Positions 24,615 through 33,892 of a DNA stretch of 64,000 bases are shown here, in pieces; within the stretch, counting starts at the first letter, position 1, and the number at the start of each line of letters is the position of its first letter. The stretch covers positions 29,484-93,483 of the forward strand of contig CAMRWU010000005.1 of NCBI GenBank assembly GCA_947054505.1, given 5' to 3'. The notes under the pieces were generated by a model. The model worked only from the letters and a program-made list of their open reading frames with translations, was not told the origin of the DNA and made no database searches. This DNA comes from an uncultured Pseudomonadota bacterium (GTDB lineage: Bacteria; Pseudomonadota; Alphaproteobacteria; RF32; CAG-239). The translations under genes were made by a program, and so were the position numbers.

Positions 24615-25089
24615 TTACTTTTCCTTTTCTTGCTTGAAAAACACTTAACAATCCCTGTAGCACCAAAAGTCCGGCACCAAGACAAATAAAGCTGTCGGCA
24701 ATATTAAAAGCCGGCCAATGGCTTTCCCCCCAATGAAAATCAAGAAAATCGAAGACAGCACCTAAACGAACTCTGTCTATGACATTGCCGATTGCCCCAC
24801 CGATAATCATTCCTAAGGCAACTTGAGAAAGTTTATCTTTTTCCTGATACAACCAATAGAGCAAAAAAACAACAATGACCAAGGCAACGGCTGACAATAA
24901 CCAAGCCCCCAAATAACCATAATTGTTAAACATTGAAAAACTGACACCGGTATTCCAGGCGCGCACAACATTAAAAAACGAGGTATAAACAATCATCACC
25001 CGTTCTTGCAACAAATCATTCAAAACCCAAAACTTGCTTGCTTGATCAGCAATCACCACTGCCAATGCCACCAAAATCCCCGATATCAC
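24607..25089 (-). CDS. lspA: Lipoprotein signal peptidase II
   Basis: A 160-residue integral membrane aspartyl peptidase that cuts the signal peptide of prolipoproteins. Four hydrophobic helices are visible, with the LspA motifs VIADQASK (D15), NTGVSFSMF, IIGGAIGNVIDRV and WPAFNIADSFICLG. The Asp in NVIDR and in NIADS form the catalytic pair. Its products would include the several lipoproteins coded in this window. First gene of the lspA-DUF3035-M16 operon. Confidence 0.95.
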   Translation of the reverse strand: MISGILVALAVVIADQASKFWVLNDLLQERVMIVYTSFFNVVRAWNTGVSFSMFNNYGYLGAWLLSAVALVIVVFLLYWLYQEKDKLSQVALGMIIGGAIGNVIDRVRLGAVFDFLDFHWGESHWPAFNIADSFICLGAGLLVLQGLLSVFQARKGKVNE

Positions 25090-25178
25090 TTTTCCACTCC
25101 TGAAATATCATAAACTTCAAAAATTATACGCGTTAAGATACAAAATAAAAAGCTTTATGTCTGAGATATGCAAAACTT

Positions 25179-26606
25179 TTAAAACAACAACAGCTTTGCC
25201 AAACCTAAAAAGACAAAGAAACCGCCGGAATCTGTTATCGCAATCAAAAATACACCGGATGAAATCGCCGGATCTGCCTTCAAACGATTCAAAGTCAACG
25301 GCACCAAAATTCCTGCCAGACTGGCAATACTCAACTCAATAAACATCGCAATCGCAATAACCAAACTGACAATAACAAAATCCGGAAACAATAAATGCGT
25401 GATAACACCTATCAAGCCGGCAAACAATAAACCGTTGGAAACACCGACCAAAAATTCCTTCACAATCATTCGTAATGTATTGCGAGAAGTCAACTCTTTC
25501 ATTGCCAACGCCCGCACCACAACCGCCAACGTCTGATTTCCCGTCGTCCCGCCCATTGAAGCGACAATCGGCATTAACACCGCCAGCAACGACACCTGAG
25601 CAATCACATCCTGAAACCCTTTGACCACGGTTGAAGCCACCAATGTCGCCCCCAAATTTGTCAAAAGCCAAACGATTCGCGATTTAAAGATTGAAAAGAC
25701 AGACTTATAAACATCACCGTCTTCGGCACCGGACAAGTGCATAATATCTTCAGAAACTTCTTCATGAATAATATCGACCACGTCCTCAATCAAAATAGCA
25801 CCGACCAAATGCCCGCGATTATCAACAACCATTGCCGACATCCAACCGTATTCACGGAACATATGTGCCACTTCTTCCTGATCAGTCAACACACCGATCG
25901 GAACAATCTCACCATCCATCACATCATACAACTTTTGCGAAGGTTTGGCGCGCAACAACTTATCCAAAGCAATTTGCCCCGTCGGACGAAACTTTTCATC
26001 CGTCAGAAAAATATCATAGAAGTCTTCGGGCAACTCTTCATTTTTGAGCAAAAACTCTTTCGCTTCTTTAACCGTCCACGAGTCCGGCATACTGACAAAT
26101 TCGCGCGTCATCAAACGGCCGGCAGAATCTTCCGGATACCCCAACGAAGACTCGACCTGATATTGCAACTCCGGATCAAGTTGTTTAATAATGCTTTGTT
26201 GCTCATCCTCATCCATATGTTCAAGGATTTCAACGACCTCGTCAGAATTCAATTCATTAGCGATTTTAACGATTTGCGGCTCATTCAAGCTTTCAATCAC
26301 TTGCTCCTGAACCACATCATTCAATTCCGGAAAGACTTCCGGATTGATTCTATCGCCCAAAATCTCAATCAACTTCTTACGAGAGTTAAGATCCAAAACC
26401 TCAATCAAATCCGCCAAATCATACTCAGACAATCCTTCAACAATCTTGCAAACATGAATAACATCATTTTCACGCAGAGCAATATTGATTGAATCAATCA
26501 TCTTCGGCCCCAGTCCCAACTGATAGCCGTCAAAAATTTCTATGGATTTTTTCTTCTTTTTGAGCTTGGACTTAGGAAGCAGGTCACGCTTAAAACGTTT
26601 ACTCAT
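25179..26606 (-). CDS. mgtE: Magnesium transporter MgtE
   Basis: The 475-residue channel starts with a basic stretch (KSKLKKKKK), followed by the MgtE N domain (about 30-135, with DADLIEVLD-like helical repeats such as YDLADLIEVLDLNSRKKLIE), two CBS domains (about 140-260), and five C-terminal membrane helices (about 285-475) with MGGTTGNQTLAVVVRAL and SSGVFLIAITDSGGFF. The cytosolic domains sense Mg and close the pore. The start at 26606 follows AGGAGG; longer readings to 26645 have no site. Confidence 0.95.
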   Translation of the reverse strand: MSKRFKRDLLPKSKLKKKKKSIEIFDGYQLGLGPKMIDSINIALRENDVIHVCKIVEGLSEYDLADLIEVLDLNSRKKLIEILGDRINPEVFPELNDVVQEQVIESLNEPQIVKIANELNSDEVVEILEHMDEDEQQSIIKQLDPELQYQVESSLGYPEDSAGRLMTREFVSMPDSWTVKEAKEFLLKNEELPEDFYDIFLTDEKFRPTGQIALDKLLRAKPSQKLYDVMDGEIVPIGVLTDQEEVAHMFREYGWMSAMVVDNRGHLVGAILIEDVVDIIHEEVSEDIMHLSGAEDGDVYKSVFSIFKSRIVWLLTNLGATLVASTVVKGFQDVIAQVSLLAVLMPIVASMGGTTGNQTLAVVVRALAMKELTSRNTLRMIVKEFLVGVSNGLLFAGLIGVITHLLFPDFVIVSLVIAIAMFIELSIASLAGILVPLTLNRLKADPAISSGVFLIAITDSGGFFVFLGLAKLLLF

Positions 26607-26719
26607 AACAATTCCTCCTTCCGGTCGAATCATGAATGCCGCCACAAAGGCGGAAATCAGAAAATTATTTTATGCCAAGCATCTCCGTAGATAAACAAAA
26701 AGCCTCATTGAACAAAGAA

Positions 26720-26806
26720 TGGTGCGGCCAAAAGGACTTGAACCTTCACGGGAGTTCTCCCACAACCACCTCAAGGTTGCGCGTCTACCAATTCCGCCAT
26801 GGCCGC
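26720..26806 (-). tRNA. tRNA-Leu (anticodon GAG)
   Basis: An 87-nt type II tRNA on the minus strand. Acceptor GCGGCCA pairs with TGGCCGC, CCA is encoded, the D arm contains AATTGGTAGACGC, the anticodon stem CAACC/GGTTG holds loop TTGAGGT (GAG), and there is a long variable arm and T arm GTTCAAG. It reads CUU/CUC. Confidence 0.93.
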
Positions 26807-26894
26807 ATATTGCCAACAAAGCTGTGCTAAGAAATAAAACACAAATAAAAATAAATCAAGTCTTTTTTAACAATGGGGACAAATTATTCCCCAT

Positions 26895-27608
26895 TTATTT
26901 TTCAACAGACTTTCTTTTCTTCAATTCGTTCGGTTCAACCAAACCGCCGGAAATAACGAACTTAATCCCTTCTTCCACACTCATATCCAGCTCAACCGTA
27001 TCTTTTTTGGGTACAAAAATCAAAAAACCGGAAGTCGGGTTTGGCGTTGTCGGAATAAAAATATTCAACATTTCTTCCTTGAATTGCGCCTTTACCTCAC
27101 CTTTGATTTCCGAACTGACGAACCCCAAAATCCAGATTCCTTTTCTCGGATACTCCAGCAGAACCACCTTGCTAAAAGCTTGTGTTTTGCTTGAAAAAAA
27201 CGTTTCAAATATTTGTTTTAATACGGAATAAACGCTTGACACCAATGGGACTTTATATACAATCCACTCTCCCAATCGCAGAAAAAAACGCCCCATAAAA
27301 CCGGCTGCAAACATACCGACAACAATCAACACAGCTACCAAAACAATCAATCCGAGCCCAGGAATTGTAAACGGCAGATAATTATCAAGCTGATATTGTT
27401 CCGGTATCATCTTGTTGACAAGAATATCAACCCACAAAATAAATTTATAAGCCATATAAAAAGTTATTGCCACCGGAGCTGTCACCAAAATACCCGTAAA
27501 CAAATAAGCCCGAAGCTTGGCTCCGACTTTCATAAAAACGGCTTTTTCACGTTCAAGACGAATGCGTTTAATGTTTTTTGCTCTCTTTTTCACTTGAGAA
27601 TTTACCAT
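26895..27608 (-). CDS. DUF502 membrane protein
   Basis: The 237-residue product has a basic N-terminus (QVKKRAKNIKRIRLER), then two membrane helices (about residues 37-58 and 85-110) and a long soluble C-terminal part. The DUF502 features are GILVTAPVAITFYMAYKF, IPGLGLIVLVAVLI, VPLVSSVYSVLKQ and FIPTTPNPTSGFL, the last being the most conserved motif of the family. Function unknown. The start at 27608 uses GTGAGGAAG as ribosome site. It follows recJ by 11 bases and is likely co-transcribed. Confidence 0.88.
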   Translation of the reverse strand: MVNSQVKKRAKNIKRIRLEREKAVFMKVGAKLRAYLFTGILVTAPVAITFYMAYKFILWVDILVNKMIPEQYQLDNYLPFTIPGLGLIVLVAVLIVVGMFAAGFMGRFFLRLGEWIVYKVPLVSSVYSVLKQIFETFFSSKTQAFSKVVLLEYPRKGIWILGFVSSEIKGEVKAQFKEEMLNIFIPTTPNPTSGFLIFVPKKDTVELDMSVEEGIKFVISGGLVEPNELKKRKSVEK

Positions 27609-27619
27609 CACTGTCTTCC

Positions 27620-29380
27620 TCACTCTGCTTTTCTGATATCATCAATAATAAATTGCACGTTATTCCGCCCCATCCAATTGTCTTTACGCAAAACACCGGC
27701 AACGTCAAAAACCTCTCCCTTAGATGTCAGAAGAGCTTTTCCAATCTCATTATCGGCACAACGAAACGCCATCGCCTTAATACTGCCGCCATTCGCCGAA
27801 GACAAAACACAACGAACATGTCCGACCCCGACCAATGACGCTTTAGAAATCCGCGCTTGCCGCAACATTAACTTCGGCTCGGCATTTCCGGCACCAAACG
27901 GTTCCAACTGAGCCAAACAATCGGCCAGTTCAACCGTCGCACCAGCGGTATCCAAAGCGGCATCAATCTCCAAAACGGGAGTAATCGCCTCCCCGCCGAT
28001 ATGTTCGACCACATATTGTCCGACAAACCGCCGAAAATCCTCAATTCTGTCTTCATTAAGAGAAAATCCGGCCGCCATAGTATGCCCACCGCCTTTGGTA
28101 ATAATACCTTTTTCTTTGGCGGCAATCACCAATGCTCCCAAATCAATCTGCGGAATAGAACGAGCGGATCCTTTCACCTCATCAGCCTCAATCGACATCA
28201 CAAAAGACGGAACATTGTAACGCTCTTTTAACTTTCCGGCCACAATACCGATAACCCCTTGATGCCAATCTCGTCCATACACAAAAGCAATCGGATATTC
28301 CTGCGGAGTTCCTTCCAAGGTTTCTATCGCCGACAGCATAACATAAGATTCGATGTCTTTACGCTGAATATTAAATTCATTCAGCTTCTCTGCCCACAAA
28401 TCTGCCTGATAAGTGTCTTTACAACACAACAATTTATTACCGAGATGAGCTTCCCCCACCCGACCGCAGGCATTGATACGCGGCCCTAACACATACCCCA
28501 AATGAAACGCTGTCGGCGCATCTGTCAAACCCGCTTTATCAATCAGCGCCGTCAAACCAACATTCTGACGATTGGCCATAATCTTCAGACCTTGCCGAAC
28601 ATAAGCCCGATTCAAGCCCTTTAACGGCACCACGTCACAAACTGTCCCTAAGGCAACCAAATCCAGCCATTGTATCAAATTCGGCTCAGCAAATTCCTGC
28701 CCGTAAAAATGTTGTTCTCGCAACTCGCGATTTACGGCAACCACTGCCATAAACACAACACCGACCGCCGCCATATAACGCAAATACGGATAATCATTAT
28801 CCTCATCCAATCGCTTCGGATTAACAACAGCATAAATTTTGGGCAAACGAACTTCCGCCTCATGGTGATCAAGCACAATAACATCCATTCCTTGCTCGGC
28901 GGCATATTCCAAAACATCAAAAGCCGTCGTGCCACAATCAACCGTAACCAAAACATCAGCCCCTTGAGCCTTAAAAACATCAACAGCCTGCCGGCTGGGA
29001 CCATACCCCTCGTCACGTTCCGGAATATGAACCTCGGGAACACATCCCACAGCCTCTAAAAACGATCGCAAAACAGATGTTGATGTAGCTCCGTCAACAT
29101 CATAATCACCGATGATTGCAACTTTTTGCCTTTTGATAACAGCATCAGCAATCCTTTTGGCGGCTTTTTCCATATCTTTCAAAACAAACGGATTAGGCAT
29201 CAGATTTTGCAATTTCGGATCAAGAAAAGCAGGAACATCGTTAACATCCACACCTCGTGCCGCTATAATACTGGCCGCCAAATACGGCAAATTATAGCGC
29301 TGAGAAATCAACTCTGCCACCTTCTCGTTCACGGCGGACATCATCCACAAATTTCCGCCTAATGATTTATTTTGTTCCAT
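27620..29380 (-). CDS. recJ: Single-stranded-DNA-specific exonuclease RecJ
   Basis: A 586-residue 5'-3' ssDNA exonuclease acting in recombination and mismatch repair. The DHH motifs are in order: VAIIGDYDVDGATSTS (I), VTVDCGTTAFD (II), VIVLDHHEAE (III, DHH), and DLVALGTVCDVVPL (IV). The DHHA1 domain has GRINACGRVGEAHLG-like text and GGGHTMAAGFSL. The C-terminal OB fold ends DNWMGRNNVQFIIDD. The start at 29380 has AGAGG about a dozen bases upstream; a start further up (29455) is not supported. Confidence 0.95.
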   Translation of the reverse strand: MEQNKSLGGNLWMMSAVNEKVAELISQRYNLPYLAASIIAARGVDVNDVPAFLDPKLQNLMPNPFVLKDMEKAAKRIADAVIKRQKVAIIGDYDVDGATSTSVLRSFLEAVGCVPEVHIPERDEGYGPSRQAVDVFKAQGADVLVTVDCGTTAFDVLEYAAEQGMDVIVLDHHEAEVRLPKIYAVVNPKRLDEDNDYPYLRYMAAVGVVFMAVVAVNRELREQHFYGQEFAEPNLIQWLDLVALGTVCDVVPLKGLNRAYVRQGLKIMANRQNVGLTALIDKAGLTDAPTAFHLGYVLGPRINACGRVGEAHLGNKLLCCKDTYQADLWAEKLNEFNIQRKDIESYVMLSAIETLEGTPQEYPIAFVYGRDWHQGVIGIVAGKLKERYNVPSFVMSIEADEVKGSARSIPQIDLGALVIAAKEKGIITKGGGHTMAAGFSLNEDRIEDFRRFVGQYVVEHIGGEAITPVLEIDAALDTAGATVELADCLAQLEPFGAGNAEPKLMLRQARISKASLVGVGHVRCVLSSANGGSIKAMAFRCADNEIGKALLTSKGEVFDVAGVLRKDNWMGRNNVQFIIDDIRKAE

Positions 29381-29410
29381 CTTGTTGCAAAACCTCTTTG
29401 TTATAATAAC

Positions 29411-29457
29411 AAAAAAGTGTGGCCCGAAAATATCAACTATTACCCAGTGCCACACTT
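29411..29457 (-). terminator. Possible terminator after the OmpA-type gene
   Basis: The stem AAGTGTGGC/GCCACACTT encloses a loop of about 25 bases and is followed by six T on the minus strand. The loop is long, so confidence is modest. Confidence 0.5.
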
Positions 29458-29478
29458 CACCTTGGAAAACATACTATA

Positions 29479-30219
29479 TTAATACGAAATATAAACCTCG
29501 GCACGGCGATTCAGGCGCTCACCTTCAGGCATAACCTCCTGATATGCGGGAGCTGTGTCAGACAAAGCCTCAACCACAATCTTTGAAGCCGGAACACCGG
29601 CTTTTCTCAGTGCCGCAGCAACATTTTGTGCTCGTTCTGACGACACCTTGAAGTTTGCCAACTTATGAGTGGCGGCATCGGTATTGCGCGTACGACTTGA
29701 AGCGTAACCATAAACAATGACATCCGCATTATTTGCTTTAGCCTCTTTGGCAATACGAGCAATATTGTCTTTATATTCACTTCCCAACACGGAACTGCCG
29801 TTTTCAAAATAAAAAGTATCAGCACGATAACTAATGCTTGGTCCTTTAACTTCCTCAGAAGCAATCAGAGCCTCAACAACTTTCATATCGGCAACATCTT
29901 CTTTTGTTTCCGGCTCAGCAACTGGTTCCTCATCGCCACGAACAACAGGCTTAACTTTTGCCGGTTCAACCTTATCTTCTTCCGGAATGACATCTTCTTC
30001 AGCGGCTTCGTCTTCACCTTCATAAGAAGCATTTTCCTTATCGGCATTTAAGGTTTTTCCCTCACCGGGCAAAGTTTTCACAACACGGCCACCCTCGCCG
30101 ACAACCACTTCATCATCATCTTCAATGTCGGGAAACATCACTCCGGCACAAGCATTCAGAAGCAAAATCCCGCTACATAAAGCCAAAACAACGCTCAACT
30201 TTCTGATTAACAATAACAT
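29479..30219 (-). CDS. OmpA-family lipoprotein (Pal-like)
   Basis: The 246-residue protein has a lipoprotein signal peptide with lipobox LLLNAC, then an acidic, Glu/Asp-rich linker (about residues 30-115). A C-terminal OmpA domain follows: TFYFENGSSVLGSEYKDNIA, VIVYGYASSRT, FKVSSERAQNVAAALRKAGV and LNRRAEVYISY. OmpA domains bind peptidoglycan; as a lipoprotein it would tie the outer membrane to the wall. The peptidoglycan-binding Asp/Arg pair is less clear than in Pal. The ATG at 30219 is seven bases from AGGA. Confidence 0.85.
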   Translation of the reverse strand: MLLLIRKLSVVLALCSGILLLNACAGVMFPDIEDDDEVVVGEGGRVVKTLPGEGKTLNADKENASYEGEDEAAEEDVIPEEDKVEPAKVKPVVRGDEEPVAEPETKEDVADMKVVEALIASEEVKGPSISYRADTFYFENGSSVLGSEYKDNIARIAKEAKANNADVIVYGYASSRTRNTDAATHKLANFKVSSERAQNVAAALRKAGVPASKIVVEALSDTAPAYQEVMPEGERLNRRAEVYISY

Positions 30220-30396
30220 TAATATCATCCTCAAAAAAACATTCTTCGTTATTGATATTATATTTACAACCATAACACAAGCCTAAAAAATCACTTTTAA
30301 GCAATTAAATTAAGGGGGGATAAACTTTGAATATTTATTTGTAATTAATCGCCTTTATATTATAATAAGCGCAAATTTAACCAATGGAGGAAACGC

Positions 30397-30987
30397 ATGA
30401 CAGCATCGGCAGCCCCCTCTGCAACGGACATCGCCGTCTGGTTTATGAAACACGCCGAAAACAACGGCTGGCTTCTTGAACCCGAAAAGCTACAGCACCT
30501 GCTTTTTCTATCACAGGTACATTTCTGCCTGCTGAATAATAATGCGATTTTAATGCCGGCCGCATTCGTCTGTGACAAAAACGGTTTTACGGAACCAAAC
30601 ATCGCCCGTATTTCCTCAGTGTGCCACTGGCAAGCCCTCACTCCTGAAATAGACAAAGAGACGCGAAATTTTCTGGAAATCATTTGGAAAAAATATTCGC
30701 CGATGAGCATCCGCGCTTTATCAGAGCTTATCAAATCCTCTCCGGCATACGCGTCTGCTTATCAAGCTGGTCAAGCCAGCTTAATAAACATTCAACAAAT
30801 CGCCACGTTATTCAAATCCGGCTTGGGAAAAAGACCAACCGCTCCTCTGCCTGAAAAAAAAGGACATCAGGAAAAGAAAGCACCTTCTCGTAAAATTTTA
30901 ATTTCTCAAAACGGCCCTGTCGTTGTCTCGCAATGGCAGCCGCGCAAACTCAGCAATACAAAATCCAAGGAGACACTTAATGCTTAA
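30397..30987 (+). CDS. Panacea-domain protein (SocA/GepA-like, DUF4065)
   Basis: The 196-residue protein carries the Panacea/DUF4065 pattern: TDIAVWFMKHAENN, LEPEKLQHLLFLSQVHFCL, then MPAAFVCDKNGF. This domain is found in SocA, the antitoxin and ClpXP adaptor of Caulobacter, in phage GepA-like proteins and in many antitoxins. The C-terminal 50 residues are basic, low-complexity and unrecognised. No toxin gene is adjacent; the next gene, overlapping by 8 bases, is a DUF192 lipoprotein. The start follows AATGGAGG. Confidence 0.75.
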   Translation: MTASAAPSATDIAVWFMKHAENNGWLLEPEKLQHLLFLSQVHFCLLNNNAILMPAAFVCDKNGFTEPNIARISSVCHWQALTPEIDKETRNFLEIIWKKYSPMSIRALSELIKSSPAYASAYQAGQASLINIQQIATLFKSGLGKRPTAPLPEKKGHQEKKAPSRKILISQNGPVVVSQWQPRKLSNTKSKETLNA

Positions 30988-31690
30988 ATTTGCAAAATTA
31001 TTTATTTTGGCCCTTTTGGTCGTTGCCTGTACCAAAGAACCGGAACCCAAACCAACAACCCCTCTGGTCATTAAAACCACCAACGGTGACGCCCGTTTTT
31101 CCGTTGAAGTCGCCAACACACCGGAAGACTTGCAAACAGGCCTGATGTACCGCACCAATTTGGCCTTCAACAGTGGTATGATTTTTAATATTTATCCGGT
31201 TCGTCCAACAGCCATGTGGATGAAAAACACCAAAATTCCTTTAGACATGTTGTTTGTGGCTCCCGATGGTAGCATCAGCATGATTAAAGAAAACGCTCAA
31301 CCGATGTCTGAAGATTTGATTATCTCTCGTGATCCCGTCCGTGCCGTAATTGAATTAAATGCCGGACAAGTTCGCCGCAATCAAATCAAAGTCGGAGACA
31401 AAGTCACCCATATGCTACTAAACAGCTTACTTGACACCAAAACCCCCGGTCCTGAAGCTGAAGCAGAAGCCGAAAAAGCTAAAGCCACAACTCCGGAAAC
31501 CAAAACAACCGAAGAAGTTCCGGTTCCTGAATTAAAAATTGAACCAAAAGAAACTGCTCCGACAGCTGAAGCTCCTAAAGCGGAAGCCCCGACAGCTTTG
31601 CAACCGACCTCTCCGGCGGCACCGAAGATTCCGGCTCCGGCACCAACACCGACCGCTCCCAAACTTCCGGTTCCTGCTCCGTCAATGTAA
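30980..31690 (+). CDS. DUF192 lipoprotein with a Pro/Ala-rich tail
   Basis: The 236-residue product has a lipoprotein signal peptide (lipobox LLVVAC, Cys near residue 17) and then a complete DUF192 domain (about residues 30-145: FSVEVANTPEDLQTGLMYR, AMWMKNTKIPLDMLFVAPDG, VIELNAGQV). The last 85 residues are a Pro/Ala/Glu/Lys-rich low-complexity tail. DUF192 proteins are widespread, exported and of unclear function. The start at 30980 has GGAGA upstream; a longer reading to 30923 overlaps the previous gene. Terminator follows. Confidence 0.88.
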   Translation: MLKFAKLFILALLVVACTKEPEPKPTTPLVIKTTNGDARFSVEVANTPEDLQTGLMYRTNLAFNSGMIFNIYPVRPTAMWMKNTKIPLDMLFVAPDGSISMIKENAQPMSEDLIISRDPVRAVIELNAGQVRRNQIKVGDKVTHMLLNSLLDTKTPGPEAEAEAEKAKATTPETKTTEEVPVPELKIEPKETAPTAEAPKAEAPTALQPTSPAAPKIPAPAPTPTAPKLPVPAPSM

Positions 31691-31696
31691 AAACCC

Positions 31697-31722
31697 GCCC
31701 CTCAACCGAGGGGCTTTTTTAT
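31697..31722 (+). terminator. Terminator of the Panacea/DUF192 operon
   Basis: The hairpin GCCCCTC-aacc-GAGGGGC followed by six T lies just past the DUF192 stop. Confidence 0.85.
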
Positions 31723-31760
31723 TATTTTATTTTTTGTCCGCCCGTGTGATTGATTGTTGA

Positions 31761-32293
31761 AATAGCAAGACACCTTGTACGTCAGCGCAAAAACAAACAG
31801 GTTCAACCACAACAGAAGCCGGTTCAACATGCTATAAATGCGAAAACATTACTTGTCCTATCGGGTATAGTAATGCTCCTTGTGTTTCTTCTCTGCAAAA
31901 AGAAACCAATAGAAAGCAATTATCTTCTGGACTTTGGTGTTATGAGTGTAAAGAATGCGAAGAATATGCCAAATACCTTGGAAAGACAGTTGTCTATGAT
32001 GATACAGAAAATCATGAAGATTTACTCTATAAAGCATTAATTGCGGGAAAAGAAGAAATTTATATCATACAAGAACCCCCCATATCTGCAGAAGCTGCCT
32101 TTGGGGCGGACAAATAACAATACGTGTTAATAACGGAGAATTAACAATGTCCTCCGGTAGCAATAATGGAACAATAGTTTTCGAGTGTAAAGCAGGAAGT
32201 ACCATAAGCAACACACTAAGTAAATATACCGAATGGTGTATAAACCAAAAATACCGTTACAAATGTGACACAACCTGCTTTCCAGCGCTTTAA
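31761..32293 (+). pseudogene. Remnant of a Cys-rich exported protein
   Basis: No start codon is present, but a plus-strand frame (31761-32117) reads a Cys-rich protein: GSTTTEAGSTCYKCENITCP, then GLWCYECKECEEYAKYLGKT. TTTEAGSTCYKC matches the Cys-rich gene at the right edge of the window. The frame stops at 32117, but the next frame continues the protein (GGQITIRVNNGELTMSSG, IVFECKAGST) to a stop at 32293. The two frames would join across the G4 run at 32103-32106. It therefore looks like a gene that lost its 5' end and suffered a frameshift. Alternatively, a 48-residue frame from the ATG at 32147 (GGAG upstream) could still be translated. Confidence 0.6.
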
Positions 32294-32307
32294 CACAATC
32301 AGAAACA

Positions 32308-32339
32308 AAAAAAAACAACCATAACTATGGTTGTTTTTG
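32308..32339. terminator. Bidirectional terminator-like hairpin
   Basis: The inverted repeat AACAACCA-taacta-TGGTTGTT is flanked by an A run on the left and a T run on the right, so it could end transcripts from either side. Confidence 0.6.
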
Positions 32340-32434
32340 TTTGCAAATACCGTAAATAACTTGTCAAATATTAAAATAACTCAAGCCTAAACTATGACTT
32401 TTTGCTCTCCTGCAAAAACGACATCAATCTCTGC

Positions 32435-33892
32435 CTATGCAAGCTTTTTAGCCAACAACTGATTGACCATTGCCGGATTCGCTTTTCCTTTTGACTCTTT
32501 CATAACCTGACCGACAAACCACCCCATTAGAGCAACTTTTCCGGCCTTATATGCGGCAACATTATCAGGATTATTGGCTAAAACAGTATCAATCACCGCC
32601 TCAATAGCTCCGGTATCCGTAACTTGCTTCAAACCTTTTTCCTCAACGATTTTATCCGGCGCATCGCCTGTTTCTGCCATCAAAACAAAAACATCTTTCG
32701 CAGTCTTGCCGTTAATAACATTCGATGTTATCAAATCAACCAATTTCCCGAGATTTTCCGGCGTAATCGGACTTTCTTCCAAACCGATTTTCTTTTCATT
32801 CAGCATAGCAAAGAAATCACCCATCATCCAGTTGGCAACCTTTTTAGCATCATGCCCTTTGGCTGCCTTCTCAAACCACTCGGCGGTTTCGCGATTTTCA
32901 CACAAAACCATCGCGTCATAATCCGTCAACCCCAAATCCTTAACAAAACGGGCTTTTTTAGCATCCGGCAACTCAACCATATCCGCTTTGACTTCCGCCA
33001 ATAACTCATCACTCAAAACCAGCGGTAACAAATCCGGCTCCGGAAAATAGCGATAATCATGAGCAAACTCTTTTTTACGCATCACACGGCTGGTACCGGT
33101 GCTTGGATCAAACTGTCGAGTTTCCTGCTCGATTGTCCCACCATTCTCGTAAGTTTCAACATGACGACGAGCTTCATTTTCAATCGCCTGCATCACAAAT
33201 TTAACCGAATTGACGTTCTTCATCTCATTGCGGGTACGATATCCGTCTTCTCCGACTTTGCGGACAGACACGTTTACATCACAACGCATCGATCCTTCAT
33301 CCATATTACCGTCACAAGTCCCGAGATAACGGACAATCGAACGCAATTTACGCAAAAAAGCGCCCGCCTCTTCCGGAGAACGAAAATCAGGCTTAGTCAC
33401 AATTTCCATCAACCCCACACCGGCACGATTCAAATCAATAAAACTTTTTGTCGGTGAAATATCATGAATAGATTTGCCGGCATCCTGCTCAATATGTAAC
33501 CGTTCAATACCGATTTCTTTAGTTGTCCCATCTGCCAAATCAATCGAAACACTACCCTCTCCGACAATCGGATACTTAAATTGGCTAATCTGATAACCTT
33601 GCGGCAAATCAGCATAAAAATAATTCTTGCGAGCAAATTCCGAATACTTGTTGATTTTGGCATTCAAACCCAAACCAGTCTTAATGGCCTGCCGTACACA
33701 TTGTTCATTTAAGGTTGGTAACATACCGGGCATTCCGGCATCAACAAACGACACATTTTCATTGGCATCAGAACCATAATGTGTTGACCCGCCGGAAAAC
33801 ATTTTGGATTTTGAAATAATCTGGCAATGGATTTCCAAACCGCAAATGACTTCCCAGTCACCTGTTTTACCGTTAATAATCATTCCGCTCAT
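32435..33892 (-). CDS. gatB: Asp-tRNA(Asn)/Glu-tRNA(Gln) amidotransferase subunit B
   Basis: A 485-residue GatB. It starts near [13 protein letters not shown] and has the family signature [20 protein letters not shown], with further motifs [19 protein letters not shown] and [13 protein letters not shown]. The C-terminal YqeY-like tail binds tRNA and ends [17 protein letters not shown]. It activates Glu- or Asp-tRNA so that GatA-derived ammonia can make Gln- or Asn-tRNA. The ATG overlaps the gatA stop (TAATG), after AGGAGTG. Order sppA-gatC-gatA-gatB on one strand. Confidence 0.97.
   Translation of the reverse strand: MSGMIINGKTGDWEVICGLEIHCQIISKSKMFSGGSTHYGSDANENVSFVDAGMPGMLPTLNEQCVRQAIKTGLGLNAKINKYSEFARKNYFYADLPQGYQISQFKYPIVGEGSVSIDLADGTTKEIGIERLHIEQDAGKSIHDISPTKSFIDLNRAGVGLMEIVTKPDFRSPEEAGAFLRKLRSIVRYLGTCDGNMDEGSMRCDVNVSVRKVGEDGYRTRNEMKNVNSVKFVMQAIENEARRHVETYENGGTIEQETRQFDPSTGTSRVMRKKEFAHDYRYFPEPDLLPLVLSDELLAEVKADMVELPDAKKARFVKDLGLTDYDAMVLCENRETAEWFEKAAKGHDAKKVANWMMGDFFAMLNEKKIGLEESPITPENLGKLVDLITSNVINGKTAKDVFVLMAETGDAPDKIVEEKGLKQVTDTGAIEAVIDTVLANNPDNVAAYKAGKVALMGWFVGQVMKESKGKANPAMVNQLLAKKLA

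Noticed and set aside
26855..26894. Terminator hairpin AATGGGG/CCCCATT after the DUF502 gene
   Set aside because: The stem lacks a T run on the minus strand, where the gene ends; the T-rich side is the coding end of the gene itself.
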